Shown here one piece after another: positions 1-9,197 of a stretch of DNA of 64,000 nt (the stretch's first letter is position 1; each line of letters begins with the position of its first letter). The stretch comes from CAZBLK01 sp964492715 (GTDB lineage: Bacteria > Bacillota > Clostridia > Lachnospirales > WRBF01): contig CAZBLK010000007.1 of the NCBI GenBank assembly GCA_964492715.1, positions 1 through 64,000 on the forward strand, in the 5' to 3' direction. The position numbers were made by a program, and so were the translations under genes. A model generated the notes under the pieces. That model saw only the letters and a list, made by a program, of their open reading frames with translations, did not search any database and was not told the DNA's origin.

Positions 1-2
1 CA

Positions 3-1652
3 AGGTTTACGCTTGATGCTATGCCTGGTAAACAAATGGCAATTGATGCCGACCTTAACACTGGGCTTATTGATGAAGTAGAAGCAAAAGCAAGGCGCAA
101 AAAAATTCAAGACGAAGCAAACTTCTTCGGCGCAATGGACGGTGCCAGCAAGTTTGTTAAAGGCGACGCTATTATGGGCATCGTCATTACATTTATAAAC
201 ATTATAGGCGGCATTACAATTGCTGCACTTGGGTTAAACGGGCAAACTGCCCTCCCATTAGGTGAAGCTGCTACAGTTTACACAGTTATGACAATTGGTG
301 ACGGCTTAGTAAGCTCTTTGCCTTCGCTTTTAATATCAATTGCTACAGGTCTTCTTGTAACAAAAGCTACATCTGACGCAGAAATTACATCAAGCCTTGG
401 AAACCAGCTTTTCAGCCAGCCACTTGTTCTTACAATTGCAGGTGCAGTAATTATTGTTATCGGCCTTTTTACGCCACTACCAGACCTTTTTTTTGTTCCG
501 TTTGGAATATTTTTAATATTCATGGGAAATGCTTTGAGAAAACGCAAAGAAGTGCAGGCAATTCAAGAAGAAATTACTACGGCAGACACAGAAACGGAAG
601 AAATTCGCCGTCCAGAAAATGTTGTTACTTTGCTGAATGTTGACCCTATTATGGTGCTTTTCGGCTATGGGCTTATTCCGCTTTTTGACCCACGCCAAGG
701 CGGCGACCTTTTGGACAGAGTAGTTATGATTAGGCGGCAAATTGCACTTGAACTTGGCGCAATTGTACCGATTATCCGTCTTCGTGACGGAATTAAAATT
801 TCGCCGAACCAATACCGTATTCTTATAAAAGGTGTGGAAGTTGCAGGCGGTGAAATTTTGTTTGACCACTACATGGCAATGAACCCAGGCTATGTTGAAG
901 AAGAAATTGACGGCATAGAAACCGTTGAGCCATACATGGGGCTTCCAGCACTTTGGATTTCGGAGTCGCAGCGTGAGCGTGCCGAAGCTTTGGGATACAC
1001 CGTTGTTGACCACCCTGCAATTATTGCAACGCATTTAACAGAGGTTGTGCGTGAACACTTGCACGAGCTTTTAACAAGGCAAGACGTTCAAACGCTTATA
1101 GACAACGTAAAGCAAGCAAACTCTGTTCTTGTTGAAGAACTTATACCAAAGCTTCTTACAATTGGCGACATTCAAAAGGTGCTTGCAAACCTTTTGCGTG
1201 AAGGTGTTTCTATAAGAGACTTGGTTACTATCCTTGAAACGCTTGCAGACTACGCACATATGACACGTGACACCGACATGCTTACAGAATATGTTCGTCA
1301 AGCTTTGCGCCGTTCTATTTCAAGTAAGTTTTTTGAAAGCGAAGTCAACAAAGTTATTACGCTTGACCCAGAGCTGGAGCAAACAATTATGGGCGCTGTT
1401 CAGCAAACAGAGCAAGGCTCTTACATTGCGCTTGACCCAAAAGCAACACAAGTTATTTTTGATAAATTAAACAGTGAAATGAATAAGCTTACTTCTATGG
1501 GAATGCAGCCTATTATACTTACTTCACCTATAGTAAGAACGTACTTTAAAAAGCTTGTCGAGCAAATTGCGCCCGACTTGGTTGTTCTTTCGTACAATGA
1601 AATTGACCCTTCAGCGGAAATTCAATCAATTGGTATGGTGAGTTTGGCGTAA
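3..1652 (+). CDS. flhA: Flagellar biosynthesis protein FlhA (C-terminal part, cut by window edge)
   Basis: FlhA is the large export-gate subunit of the flagellar type III secretion apparatus in the cytoplasmic membrane; its cytosolic C-terminal domain docks substrate-chaperone complexes. The frame is open to the window edge and starts inside the conserved FHIPEP-family segment (RFTLDAMPGKQMAIDAD), so roughly the first 140 residues of a protein of about 690 lie outside. The visible part holds the conserved cytoplasmic loop, then hydrophobic segments near fragment residues 45-75, 95-118 and 137-170, and a cytosolic domain of about 340 residues. flhF follows after 44 bp. This is the expected gene order of a clostridial fla/che operon. 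Identification is secure. Confidence 0.97.
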   Translation, partial: RFTLDAMPGKQMAIDADLNTGLIDEVEAKARRKKIQDEANFFGAMDGASKFVKGDAIMGIVITFINIIGGITIAALGLNGQTALPLGEAATVYTVMTIGDGLVSSLPSLLISIATGLLVTKATSDAEITSSLGNQLFSQPLVLTIAGAVIIVIGLFTPLPDLFFVPFGIFLIFMGNALRKRKEVQAIQEEITTADTETEEIRRPENVVTLLNVDPIMVLFGYGLIPLFDPRQGGDLLDRVVMIRRQIALELGAIVPIIRLRDGIKISPNQYRILIKGVEVAGGEILFDHYMAMNPGYVEEEIDGIETVEPYMGLPALWISESQRERAEALGYTVVDHPAIIATHLTEVVREHLHELLTRQDVQTLIDNVKQANSVLVEELIPKLLTIGDIQKVLANLLREGVSIRDLVTILETLADYAHMTRDTDMLTEYVRQALRRSISSKFFESEVNKVITLDPELEQTIMGAVQQTEQGSYIALDPKATQVIFDKLNSEMNKLTSMGMQPIILTSPIVRTYFKKLVEQIAPDLVVLSYNEIDPSAEIQSIGMVSLA

Positions 1653-1696
1653 GCTTGTTTAAATAAATACAAAAGCATTGGGAAGGTGAGCTTTAC

Positions 1697-2959
1697 TTGA
1701 AAATAAAAAAGTATGAGGCACGCACCGAAAAAGAAGCCATTCAAAAAGTGAAAGACGAGCTTGGAATGGACGCACTTATTCTTAACATAAAAACAACAAA
1801 CCCAAAAGGCTTTTTTTCCTTTTTAAGAAAGCCTGTTGTAGAAGTAACTGCTGCTTATCAAGAAAAAATTGAGCAAGGTAAGCAAGACACAAAATTCGAG
1901 CAAAAATTGCTTGAACAGGAAGCAAAAGAAAAAAAGGCGTTTAATGAGCAAATTAGCAAAGAACAGCAAAATGAAAAAGCAGCAGAAAACGTGCAAAAGG
2001 ACAAAACCCTTGTTCAACAAAGCTTGCAAATTGAGTCGCTTCAAAACAAGCTAAACAACAACGAAGAACTTATTTCAAAGCTAATGACAAAGCTTTCCAT
2101 TGCAAAGCAAAAAATAGATGCTGGCAGACGCTATGATAACAGCATGATTCAGCTTTTTTACGAAACACTAATAGAACAGGAAGTAACAGAAGAAATTGCC
2201 GCAAGCATACTTGATGAGGTTGATGCGATTGAAGAAGTTGATAAAATTGATATTAACCTTATAGTAAAAGTGGTGTATAATAAAATTATAAACATTTTGG
2301 GCTCGCCTGAAAATGCCGCAGACTTGTATTACAAAAACCCTGGCGGCAAAAAAGGGGCAGCAAAGTCAATTGTTTTCCTTGGGCCTACAGGCGTAGGGAA
2401 AACAACTACAATTGCAAAGCTTTCTTCTATATTTATTTTAAAGCAGGCTATGAAAGTTGCCCTTGCAACTGCCGACACCTACAGAATTGCGGCAGTTGAC
2501 CAGCTTAGAACTTACGCAGAAATTTTGGGCGTTGAGGTAACAGCAATTTACCAAAATGAAGAATTGATAAATTGTGTAAACAAGCACAAAAAAATTAACG
2601 ATTTAATTTTAATTGACACCGCTGGACGCTCCCACAAAAACGAAGCAAACATTGCCGACTTGCAAGACCTTTTAAGCAAAATTCCTGACGCAGAAAGGTG
2701 CCTTGTTTTAAGCGTAACCACAAAATTTGAAGATTTAAAAAACATTGTTGAAAGCTACGAAAAAATAACAGACTTTAAAATTATTTTTACAAAGCTTGAT
2801 GAAACAAACTGCCTTGGTTCAATTTTGAACATATGCTACTTAACAGGAAAAAAGGTTAGCTACTTAACAACAGGGCAAAGCGTGCCTGACGATATCGAGC
2901 TTATGCAGCCCGAAAAAATTGCACGGGCGCTTCTAGGATTGGGCGGTGTTTCCGGTTGA
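1697..2959 (+). CDS. flhF: Flagellar SRP-like GTPase FlhF
   Basis: FlhF is the third SRP-family GTPase, after Ffh and FtsY, and sets flagellar position and number. The 420-residue protein has a basic N-terminal region, a Q/K/E-rich probable coiled-coil at about 55-145, and an NG domain with P-loop GPTGVGKTTT near 229-238, DTAGR near 308 and TKLDE near 365. The start is TTG at 1697, chosen because GGGAAGGTGAG lies just upstream and no ATG fits. The stop codon overlaps the TTG start of flhG by 4 bp, so translational coupling is likely. Its partner FlhG is the next gene. Confidence 0.95.
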   Translation: MKIKKYEARTEKEAIQKVKDELGMDALILNIKTTNPKGFFSFLRKPVVEVTAAYQEKIEQGKQDTKFEQKLLEQEAKEKKAFNEQISKEQQNEKAAENVQKDKTLVQQSLQIESLQNKLNNNEELISKLMTKLSIAKQKIDAGRRYDNSMIQLFYETLIEQEVTEEIAASILDEVDAIEEVDKIDINLIVKVVYNKIINILGSPENAADLYYKNPGGKKGAAKSIVFLGPTGVGKTTTIAKLSSIFILKQAMKVALATADTYRIAAVDQLRTYAEILGVEVTAIYQNEELINCVNKHKKINDLILIDTAGRSHKNEANIADLQDLLSKIPDAERCLVLSVTTKFEDLKNIVESYEKITDFKIIFTKLDETNCLGSILNICYLTGKKVSYLTTGQSVPDDIELMQPEKIARALLGLGGVSG

Positions 2960-3849
2960 TAGACCAAGCTGAAAGATTAAGAAATATTATTAGGCAGCGC
3001 AATGCTTCCGTTTCTTCGGAAGGTGCTTTGACATCAGGCGCTTTAAATTGCCGTGTAATTGCCGTAACAAGCGGCAAAGGCGGCGTTGGAAAAACAAACT
3101 TTACGGTTAACTTGGGCATTGCCCTACGTAAGCAAGGAAAGCGTGTTTCCATTATAGATGCCGACTTTGGGCTTGCAAATGTTGAAGTTTTGTTTGGTAT
3201 GATGCCAAGGTTTTCTTTGGGTGACGTTTTGCTTGGCGCAAGAACTATGGAGGAAGTTGTGTCCGAAGGCCCTTTGGGCATTAAGCTTATTTCTGGTGGG
3301 TCTGGGCTTACAGAGCTTGCAAATATTTCCGAGAGGCAAATGGCATATATTTTAGAAAATATAAGTTTTTTGGACAGTTTGTCCGATATAATATTAATTG
3401 ACACGGGCGCAGGCATTTCACGCTCTGTTATAAATTTAATAAAAGCTTCAAACGAAACGATTATTATTTCAACCCCCGAGCCTACTTCGGTTACGGACGC
3501 TTATACGATTATAAAAACCATTAAGGAAGAAGCAACAAAGCTGCCAGACATAAAGCTTGTTGTAAACCGTGTAGACGACGAAAAAGAAGGAGAAGAAATT
3601 TTTGGCAAGCTTCATGCTGTTTCGCAAAAGTTTTTAAACTTACGTTTGGGCAAGCTTGGTTACATTCCGCAAGACAACAGCTTGATAAAAGCAGTTAAAA
3701 AGCAAGAGCCAGTTATGCTTTTGTTTCCTGATGCACAGTCGTCTAAAGCTATTACAAACATAAGCTACAGGCTTCTCGACATGCCTGTGAAGGAACTTAA
3801 AAAAAGCAGCGGGCTTATGGGGCTTATAAAACGGCTTGTTAATAATTAA
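2956..3849 (+). CDS. flhG: MinD-like ATPase FlhG (YlxH), regulator of FlhF
   Basis: This ParA/MinD-family ATPase limits flagellar number and stimulates the FlhF GTPase. The deviant Walker A SGKGGVGKT is at about 39-47, the DADFGLAN switch follows near 70, and the DTGAG motif is present. The N-terminus carries DQAERLR, which matches the DQAxxLR activating motif known in Bacillus FlhG; this supports FlhG over a plain MinD. The TTG start overlaps the flhF stop by 4 bp and is the only start that keeps the DQA motif. Length (297 aa) is normal. Confidence 0.94.
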   Translation: MIDQAERLRNIIRQRNASVSSEGALTSGALNCRVIAVTSGKGGVGKTNFTVNLGIALRKQGKRVSIIDADFGLANVEVLFGMMPRFSLGDVLLGARTMEEVVSEGPLGIKLISGGSGLTELANISERQMAYILENISFLDSLSDIILIDTGAGISRSVINLIKASNETIIISTPEPTSVTDAYTIIKTIKEEATKLPDIKLVVNRVDDEKEGEEIFGKLHAVSQKFLNLRLGKLGYIPQDNSLIKAVKKQEPVMLLFPDAQSSKAITNISYRLLDMPVKELKKSSGLMGLIKRLVNN

Positions 3850-3900
3850 TTTTTTATTGCAATAATGTACGATAAGTATATTTATATTTAGGGGGCTACT

Positions 3901-4572
3901 ATGCTTATTGATAATATAAAAATTGGTGATAGGCTAGAAATTACTTTAAAAAAGGATAATGACATTGGGAAGGTTTATGTAAGCCAAGTTGCCGACATTA
4001 AAGACGACATGCAGCTTGTTGTTGCAATGCCAATTTCTTATGGAAAGCTTGTAAAGCTTCCAATTGGCCCAGGTTACGTTTTCCTTTTTTTCACAGAAAA
4101 AGGTATGATGCGTTTTGAAGTTTCCATTTTACGCTACTTTAAAGAAGGAAACTTTAATTTAATGCTTGTTAAAATTGAATCAGGCGGCGAAAAAATGCAG
4201 CGCCGTAACTTCTTTAGGTTCCAAGCGCTTTTGCCTATGAAGTTTTCTGTAGTAAACGAAGATGTGCTTGAAGACGAAGGCGAGTCGGACGTTACACAAA
4301 TGTACGACGGAATTACAAAGGACATTGGCGGCGGTGGCTTGCGCTTTGTTACAAACGCCGAAATAGACGGCAACGCAAAAATAAATGTCATTGTTATGCT
4401 TGGGAATGAATACTTTTTTGCAATTGCTAAAATATTATATACGTTGCGTTTTCCAAACGCTGCATACAAGTTCCAGTACAGGTGCATGTTTGTCAGCATT
4501 TTGCCAGAAGAGCAAGAACGTATTATACAATTTATTTTTGACGAACAAAGAAAACGTGCAAAACTTCAATAG
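3901..4572 (+). CDS. PilZ-domain cyclic-di-GMP receptor, YcgR-like flagellar brake
   Basis: YcgR-type proteins slow the flagellar motor when they bind cyclic di-GMP. The 223-residue protein has an N-terminal YcgR-like beta domain (about 1-95) and a C-terminal PilZ domain. The two ligand-binding signatures are visible: RRNFFRF near residue 101, where the arginines fit RxxxR, and DIGGGGLRF near 141, fitting the D/N-x-S/G-x-x-G motif. A GGGGG-containing ribosome site sits just before ATG 3901. Its place between flhG and cheC is usual in Clostridia and supports a motility role. The motor partner cannot be read from sequence. Confidence 0.88.
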   Translation: MLIDNIKIGDRLEITLKKDNDIGKVYVSQVADIKDDMQLVVAMPISYGKLVKLPIGPGYVFLFFTEKGMMRFEVSILRYFKEGNFNLMLVKIESGGEKMQRRNFFRFQALLPMKFSVVNEDVLEDEGESDVTQMYDGITKDIGGGGLRFVTNAEIDGNAKINVIVMLGNEYFFAIAKILYTLRFPNAAYKFQYRCMFVSILPEEQERIIQFIFDEQRKRAKLQ

Positions 4573-4634
4573 CAGTATAATGACAACATAAAAAGGTATC
4601 TTTACCTTAAAAAACTTTGGTTGGGAGGTACATT

Positions 4635-5252
4635 ATGGCAGAAGATTTTAAAAACCTTGTAACTGACCATGTAGATGTTTTACGGGAAATTGCAAGTATA
4701 GGCTGCGGAAATGCTGTTACGTCTTTGGCAGCAATGCTTGGCAAAAGGGTACATATGTCTGTTCCCGTTGTTAACCTTTTGGACTTCAAGGACATTGCAG
4801 AATGTATAGGTGGTGCAGAAAACCTTATTTTAGGCATACTAGTTGGTGTGTCGGGGGATATTAACGGCATAATGATGTTTATTGTTAGGCTGGACATTGC
4901 ACACTCTTTGGTAAACATGTTGATGGGCGGTCACGTTTCCGACTCGTCTAAGTTTACTGAAATAGAGTACTCTGCTTTAAGCGAAATTGGCAACATTCTT
5001 ACAAGCTCTTACCTTGGCTCTTTAGCTGGGCTTACAAACAAAAGAATAAAGCAGTCAATCCCTCACCTTTCTATTGACATGGCAAACGCCATTCTCTCTG
5101 TTCCAGCAATAGAGTTTGGAAAAGTTGGCGACAAAGCTTTGTTCATAGAATCGGTGTTTAAAACAGACAGGGAGAACGTTTCCGGGTACTTTATCCTTGT
5201 TCCAGACATGGCATCTTTTGAAACAATTTTCAAGTCACTAGGGGTTTCGTAG
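4635..5252 (+). CDS. cheC: CheY-P phosphatase CheC
   Basis: CheC dephosphorylates CheY-P and binds CheD in the Bacillus-type chemotaxis adaptation system. Two copies of the phosphatase helix motif are visible: REIASIGCGNA near the N-terminus and SEIGNILTSSYL in the second half, each with the E and N used for catalysis. ATG 4635 is taken as the start because GGGAGG lies 7 bases upstream; a longer frame from TTG 4617 would place the ribosome site inside the gene. The product is 205 aa, normal for CheC. cheD follows after 1 bp. Confidence 0.95.
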   Translation: MAEDFKNLVTDHVDVLREIASIGCGNAVTSLAAMLGKRVHMSVPVVNLLDFKDIAECIGGAENLILGILVGVSGDINGIMMFIVRLDIAHSLVNMLMGGHVSDSSKFTEIEYSALSEIGNILTSSYLGSLAGLTNKRIKQSIPHLSIDMANAILSVPAIEFGKVGDKALFIESVFKTDRENVSGYFILVPDMASFETIFKSLGVS

Positions 5253-5253
5253 T

Positions 5254-5742
5254 ATGACTTCTAAGATGATTTTGGTTGGTATGGCTGATTTGAATACAAC
5301 ACGAGCGCCTGGCGTTTTAACTACGCTTGGGCTTGGTTCATGTGTGGGCATAGCCCTTTACGACCCGGTCAATAAAATTGCAGGGCTTGCACATATTATG
5401 CTTCCGGACAGTAGGCAAATTCAGAACAACTCTAACATTGCAAAGTTTGCCGACACAGCCACAGCAAAGCTTGTTTTTGATATGACACGACTTGGCGCAA
5501 AAAAAGAATATATGAAGGCAAAAATTGCAGGCGGCGCACAAATGTTCGCCTTCTCCTCGACAAATGAAAGTATGCGCATTGGCGACAGAAACGTTGAGGC
5601 TGCTATACGTGTTTTAGGTGGGCTTCGCATTCCCATAATTGGGCGAGACACAGGCGCAAACTATGGGCGCACTGTCGAGCTTTACTCTGAAGACGGAAAA
5701 TATTTAATTAAAACTATAGAGCATGGAACACGTATTATTTAA
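5254..5742 (+). CDS. cheD: Chemoreceptor glutamine deamidase CheD
   Basis: CheD deamidates specific glutamines of chemoreceptors and is a binding partner of CheC. The 162-residue protein shows the catalytic Cys at residue 30 in GLGSCVGI and the catalytic His at 47 in GLAHIMLP; their spacing equals that of the characterized Thermotoga enzyme, and a conserved Thr is at 23. The gene begins 1 bp after the cheC stop and is surely co-translated with it. No unusual feature. Confidence 0.96.
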   Translation: MTSKMILVGMADLNTTRAPGVLTTLGLGSCVGIALYDPVNKIAGLAHIMLPDSRQIQNNSNIAKFADTATAKLVFDMTRLGAKKEYMKAKIAGGAQMFAFSSTNESMRIGDRNVEAAIRVLGGLRIPIIGRDTGANYGRTVELYSEDGKYLIKTIEHGTRII

Positions 5743-5764
5743 AAAATAAAAAAGGTTGATATAC

Positions 5765-6091
5765 ATGTTAGAAAAGCTGCACATTTTAATTACTCTTGCT
5801 GCAACGATAGTTGTTACAATTGTAAACATTGTTTACAACGTAACTTTACAAGAAGCTTTGCTTAGGCTTATCGTTGTAATTGTCATGTTTTTTATTATTG
5901 GGCTTTTCGTAAAGCATTACCTCATTAAAAACGTGTTCTCAAAGGCTGAACAAGACGAGGAGCATAATGCTTTGCCAAAGCTTGATGGAGCAGAAAATTT
6001 AGGCTCGTATGATGCTGACGACATGAACAACGTGCGCTTTGCCGAGCAAAACGAAAATGATTTTGCCGCAAGCTTTTCGGACGTAAATTAA
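5765..6091 (+). CDS. Small membrane protein of the fla/che operon, function unknown
   Basis: The 108-residue product has two hydrophobic segments (about 5-25 and 35-58) joined by a short loop, followed by an acidic hydrophilic tail of about 45 residues. ATG 5765 is preferred over TTG 5756 because the AAAGG site ends just before 5756 and is correctly spaced only for the ATG. It lies between cheD and the motility sigma gene, a slot that holds small unannotated membrane proteins in other clostridial fla/che operons as far as I recall. No domain recognised. Its stop codon abuts a block of 7-bp repeats. Confidence 0.75.
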   Translation: MLEKLHILITLAATIVVTIVNIVYNVTLQEALLRLIVVIVMFFIIGLFVKHYLIKNVFSKAEQDEEHNALPKLDGAENLGSYDADDMNNVRFAEQNENDFAASFSDVN

Positions 6092-6199
6092 GAAACCAGA
6101 AACGAGAACTTAGAAACTATGGCGTGTTTGTAAAATCGCTTTATTTAATTTTTCAAAAAGCCTTTAGAACTTGTTAGCTTCTACCTTCTAGTTTCTAGC
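6091..6199. repeat. Opposed blocks of a degenerate 7-bp repeat (CTAGAAR family)
   Basis: Starting at the last base of the preceding stop codon, four consecutive heptamers read AGAAACC, AGAAACG, AGAACTT, AGAAACT (6091-6118). About 55 bp further, three heptamers read TTCTACC, TTCTAGT, TTCTAGC (6179-6199), the same motif on the other strand. The opposed blocks could pair in RNA. A second locus with the same arrangement is at 60972-61121. Confidence 0.65.
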
Positions 6200-6218
6200 A
6201 TCAAGAAAGCGGTGTATT

Positions 6219-6980
6219 ATGCCTATTTCCGAAAACGCCTTTAAGGAATACAAAGAAACAAAGCAAAAAGGGTTGAAAGACGACCTTATTTTAGCGTATG
6301 CTCCACTTGTTAAGCTTGTGGCAGGGCGGTTAAGCCTGCACATAGGAAGCAACGTAGAATATGAAGACTTGGTTAGTTATGGAATTCTTGGGCTTATAGA
6401 TGCTATTGACAAGTTTGACTATGCAAAAGGCGTAAAGTTTGAAACATACGCTTCTTTAAGGATTCGTGGCGCAATTCTTGACAATATAAGAAAGCTTGAC
6501 TGGGTTCCACGCTCTCTTAGGCAAAAAAGCAAGCAGTTAGAAGAAGCGTACAGGCAGTTTTACGCCGAAAGTTTTAGAGAACCTACAACAGAAGAACTTG
6601 CAGAAAAGCTTGGGCTTTTGCCAAACGAAGTTAATGAGCTTATAAAAAAATATTCTGTAGCTACTTTAATTTCACTTGATGAATATTTAGAGCACAACCA
6701 AGAGCTTGGCTTTAACCAAAGCTATTCATCTTACGAGCAAAGCCCAGAGCAAAGCTTTTTAAAAAAAGAGCTTACGGCTGCTCTTGCCGAAGTTATCGAC
6801 AAGCTTACAGAAAAGGAAAAAACTGTTGTCACCCTGTACTATTATGAAGATTTAACGCTTAAAGAAATTAGCAAAGTTTTGGGAATTTCAGAGTCTAGGG
6901 TTTCACAACTTCACAGCAAGGCAGTTTTAAAAATGCAAAGTAAGTTGATAGGTTATAAGTCAATTTTATTCTCTACCTAA
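6219..6980 (+). CDS. fliA: RNA polymerase sigma factor for flagellar operons (FliA/SigD/WhiG family)
   Basis: Sigma-28 directs late flagellar, motility and chemotaxis genes. The 253-residue protein has region 2 (EDLVSYGILGLIDAIDKFD; KFETYASLRIRGAILDNIR), the family-specific DWVPRSLR segment, and a region 4 helix-turn-helix (LTLKEISKVLGISESRVSQLHS). ATG 6219 gives the usual N-terminus. It is the last regulator of the fla/che operon and is followed after 12 bp by the FapA-type gene. The gene is also called sigD or whiG; assignment as the motility sigma rests on context and region 2 match. Confidence 0.95.
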   Translation: MPISENAFKEYKETKQKGLKDDLILAYAPLVKLVAGRLSLHIGSNVEYEDLVSYGILGLIDAIDKFDYAKGVKFETYASLRIRGAILDNIRKLDWVPRSLRQKSKQLEEAYRQFYAESFREPTTEELAEKLGLLPNEVNELIKKYSVATLISLDEYLEHNQELGFNQSYSSYEQSPEQSFLKKELTAALAEVIDKLTEKEKTVVTLYYYEDLTLKEISKVLGISESRVSQLHSKAVLKMQSKLIGYKSILFST

Positions 6981-6992
6981 GGAAGTGTTATC

Positions 6993-8603
6993 ATGGCTGA
7001 TAAAAAAGATGAAAAAAGCAAAGTTGCTATAGAAGTAAGAGCCGATGGTATTTATATAATTATCGACAATTCAATGCCTCCAAAGGTTTCCCGCAAGGAA
7101 GTTCTTGGTGTTATTGAAGCATACGGTATTAAAGACATTGACTTTACAACAGTTAATGAAATTTTTAAGGACGATTCAAAGGTTATTCAAAAAAAGATAT
7201 CGGAAAACACGCAAATTGTACAAAAAAAGGAAGCCATTGTTGTTGAAATTGCACGTGATAGAATGAGCGCTTCAATTAAGTTTAGCGAACCTGTAAATGG
7301 CGGTGCAATGGCAACAAAGGAAGAAGTAATGGCGGCACTTGCAGCAGGAAATGTAAAGTTTGGTATTGATGAAAGCACAATTGTCGGCTTGATGAAATCA
7401 CACAGGTGGGGAGTTTCTTACAAAGTTGCAGATGGTAAAAAGCCTATAGATGGCAAAAACGGGTATATTGACTTTAACTTTAACATAGATAAAAAGAACC
7501 TAAAGCCAAAGCTTTTAGACAACGGAAACGTTGACTTCAGAAGCCTTAACCTTATTGAAATGGTTACTTCAGGGCAAAGGCTTTTAACTGTAATTCCGCC
7601 AGAAGACGGCGTGGACGGCTGTGACGTAGTTGGTACAATGATTCCTTACAAAAGGGGCAAAGCCGCACAGCCTGTTATTCGTGGGCAGAACGTGCGCTGG
7701 AACGCAACCGAAACAGAAGCATATGCTGACGTAAGCGGCCAAGTGCTTTATATTAACAGAAAATTATCTGTTTCACCTATACTTGAAATTCAGTCAAATG
7801 TTGACAACAACACAGGCAACATAAAGTTTAACGGCTCGGTTGTTATTCGTGGTAACGTTGTAACTGGCTTTACTGTAGAAGCTGACGGCAACATTGACAT
7901 ACACGGCACTGTGGAAGGTGCAAAAATTATTTCTGGCTACAACATTTTTTTAATGAGCGGAGTTCAAGGCGCAGACAAAGCCGAAATTATTGCAACAGGT
8001 GACATTACAACAAAGTTTGCAGAAAACTGCACGCTTAAAGCTGGGCGCAACATTATGGCAAACAGCATTATGCACAGCAACGTAAACTGTGACGGCAAGC
8101 TAGAGCTTGCTGGCAAAAACGGGCTTTTAGTAGGTGGCACAATTATGGTAACAGAAAAAATTACGGCTCGTGTAATTGGCTCTACTATGGCGACAAGCAC
8201 AGAAATAACTGTCGGCAACGACCCTTCTAGGCTTGAAGAATACAAAGAGCTTACAGCAGAGTTTACAAAACAAAAGCGTGAGTACGACAAAGTAAACACG
8301 CTTATACAAAAGCTTTCTGACATGCACAAGCAAGCAGAGCTTCCAGAGGACAAAAAGAACACACTTTTAAAGTCGCTTAACTTGAAAAACTTTATGCGTG
8401 AACAGCTTGAAGAATTGCAAAAGCGAATTAATGAGCTTGTTCCAAAAATGGACGAAGGCAAAGGCGAAGTTGTTGCTTATGACGTTATTCACTCTGGTGT
8501 CAAAGTTACAATAGGCAACGCCGTAATGTTTGTTCGTGATGATTTGCAAAATTGTATATTAGTTAATAATTCTGGGAAAATTTCTATAAAGAGTGCGGTT
8601 TAG
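6993..8603 (+). CDS. FapA family protein (DUF342, polymerizing beta-helix)
   Basis: The 536-residue protein belongs to the DUF342/FapA family. It has an N-terminal FapA-type domain (about 1-180), a central stretch of short glycine-containing repeats typical of a right-handed beta-helix (about 240-400), and a C-terminal coiled-coil (about 400-490) rich in K, E and L. There is no signal peptide or membrane segment, so it is cytoplasmic. DUF342 genes directly after the motility sigma are common in Clostridia. The molecular role is not established; a scaffold is plausible by analogy with other beta-helix polymers. A 120-bp gap with a small hairpin (8675-8694) follows. Confidence 0.85.
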   Translation: MADKKDEKSKVAIEVRADGIYIIIDNSMPPKVSRKEVLGVIEAYGIKDIDFTTVNEIFKDDSKVIQKKISENTQIVQKKEAIVVEIARDRMSASIKFSEPVNGGAMATKEEVMAALAAGNVKFGIDESTIVGLMKSHRWGVSYKVADGKKPIDGKNGYIDFNFNIDKKNLKPKLLDNGNVDFRSLNLIEMVTSGQRLLTVIPPEDGVDGCDVVGTMIPYKRGKAAQPVIRGQNVRWNATETEAYADVSGQVLYINRKLSVSPILEIQSNVDNNTGNIKFNGSVVIRGNVVTGFTVEADGNIDIHGTVEGAKIISGYNIFLMSGVQGADKAEIIATGDITTKFAENCTLKAGRNIMANSIMHSNVNCDGKLELAGKNGLLVGGTIMVTEKITARVIGSTMATSTEITVGNDPSRLEEYKELTAEFTKQKREYDKVNTLIQKLSDMHKQAELPEDKKNTLLKSLNLKNFMREQLEELQKRINELVPKMDEGKGEVVAYDVIHSGVKVTIGNAVMFVRDDLQNCILVNNSGKISIKSAV

Positions 8604-8723
8604 GGCAAGACATATTATAATTTGTTTACAACAGTTACTTACTACGCTACGCTGGCCGCATGAGCAAACTTTATTCAAAGTTTGTAGCACGAAGTATAAA
8701 CTCGAAAAGAGAGGATTGATTTT

Positions 8724-9032
8724 ATGTCAATTAGACCAGTAGACCTACAGGTTTTGGTTCAAAAAAGCTCCGAGGTAAACCGTGTGTCAAACGGCAGCGA
8801 ACGCCATGATGCAAGCGCACAAGCTTTTGCAAACGTAATCAAGAAGGAAGTTTCGCAGCAAGAGCAGCAAGTTGTTCATTCGCACAAAACAGACAAAGAC
8901 CCAGTAGACAAAGACGGCAAAGGCGGAAACGCCTACAGCAAAAAAAGCCGTGACAAAAGAGAAGAAAAAAAGGACGAATCTAAACAAGATAAACAGTACA
9001 AAGAAACGTCAATGTTTGATATGAAGGTTTAA
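8724..9032 (+). CDS. Small, very hydrophilic protein at the end of the fla/che operon
   Basis: The 102-residue product begins MSIRPVDLQV and has a second half composed almost only of K, D, E, Q and S, so it is probably disordered in solution. There is no signal peptide or membrane segment. An AGAGAGG site precedes ATG 8724. Short proteins beginning with this N-terminal pattern occur at the same operon position in other Clostridia as I recall, but I know of no assigned function. It is probably the last gene of the transcript, since a long hairpin follows. Confidence 0.7.
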   Translation: MSIRPVDLQVLVQKSSEVNRVSNGSERHDASAQAFANVIKKEVSQQEQQVVHSHKTDKDPVDKDGKGGNAYSKKSRDKREEKKDESKQDKQYKETSMFDMKV

Positions 9033-9089
9033 ACTATTAAGCAAGCTGTCCCCTCTCTGCTTTACAAGTTCGGCTTTTTTTGAGAGAGT

Positions 9090-9148
9090 GGGTTTGGGGG
9101 AGAGAACCTTTTTTCTCGTTTGAAAAAGGTTCTCTCCCCCAAGGTTTA
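9090..9148. repeat. Long hairpin; variant of the GC-rich dispersed repeat
   Basis: GGGGGAGAGAACCTTTTT (from 9096) is followed after a short loop by its complement ending at 9140, a stem of about 18 bp. The outer frame, GGGTTTGGGGG on the left and CCCCCAAGG on the right, matches the dispersed hairpin repeat seen elsewhere in the window, but the inner stem differs. It may end the fla/che transcript, although no long T-run follows. Confidence 0.6.
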
Positions 9149-9197
9149 TATTCTTCTTTCAACAAAAGATAACATCTCCCATACTTTTTTAATATAC

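Noticed and set aside
513..1034. Long open frame antisense to flhA
   Set aside because: It is a shadow of flhA codon bias, rich in C, N and H, with no ribosome site.
6091..6199. CRISPR array at the heptamer repeats
   Set aside because: Units are 7 bp without spacers, and no cas genes are present.
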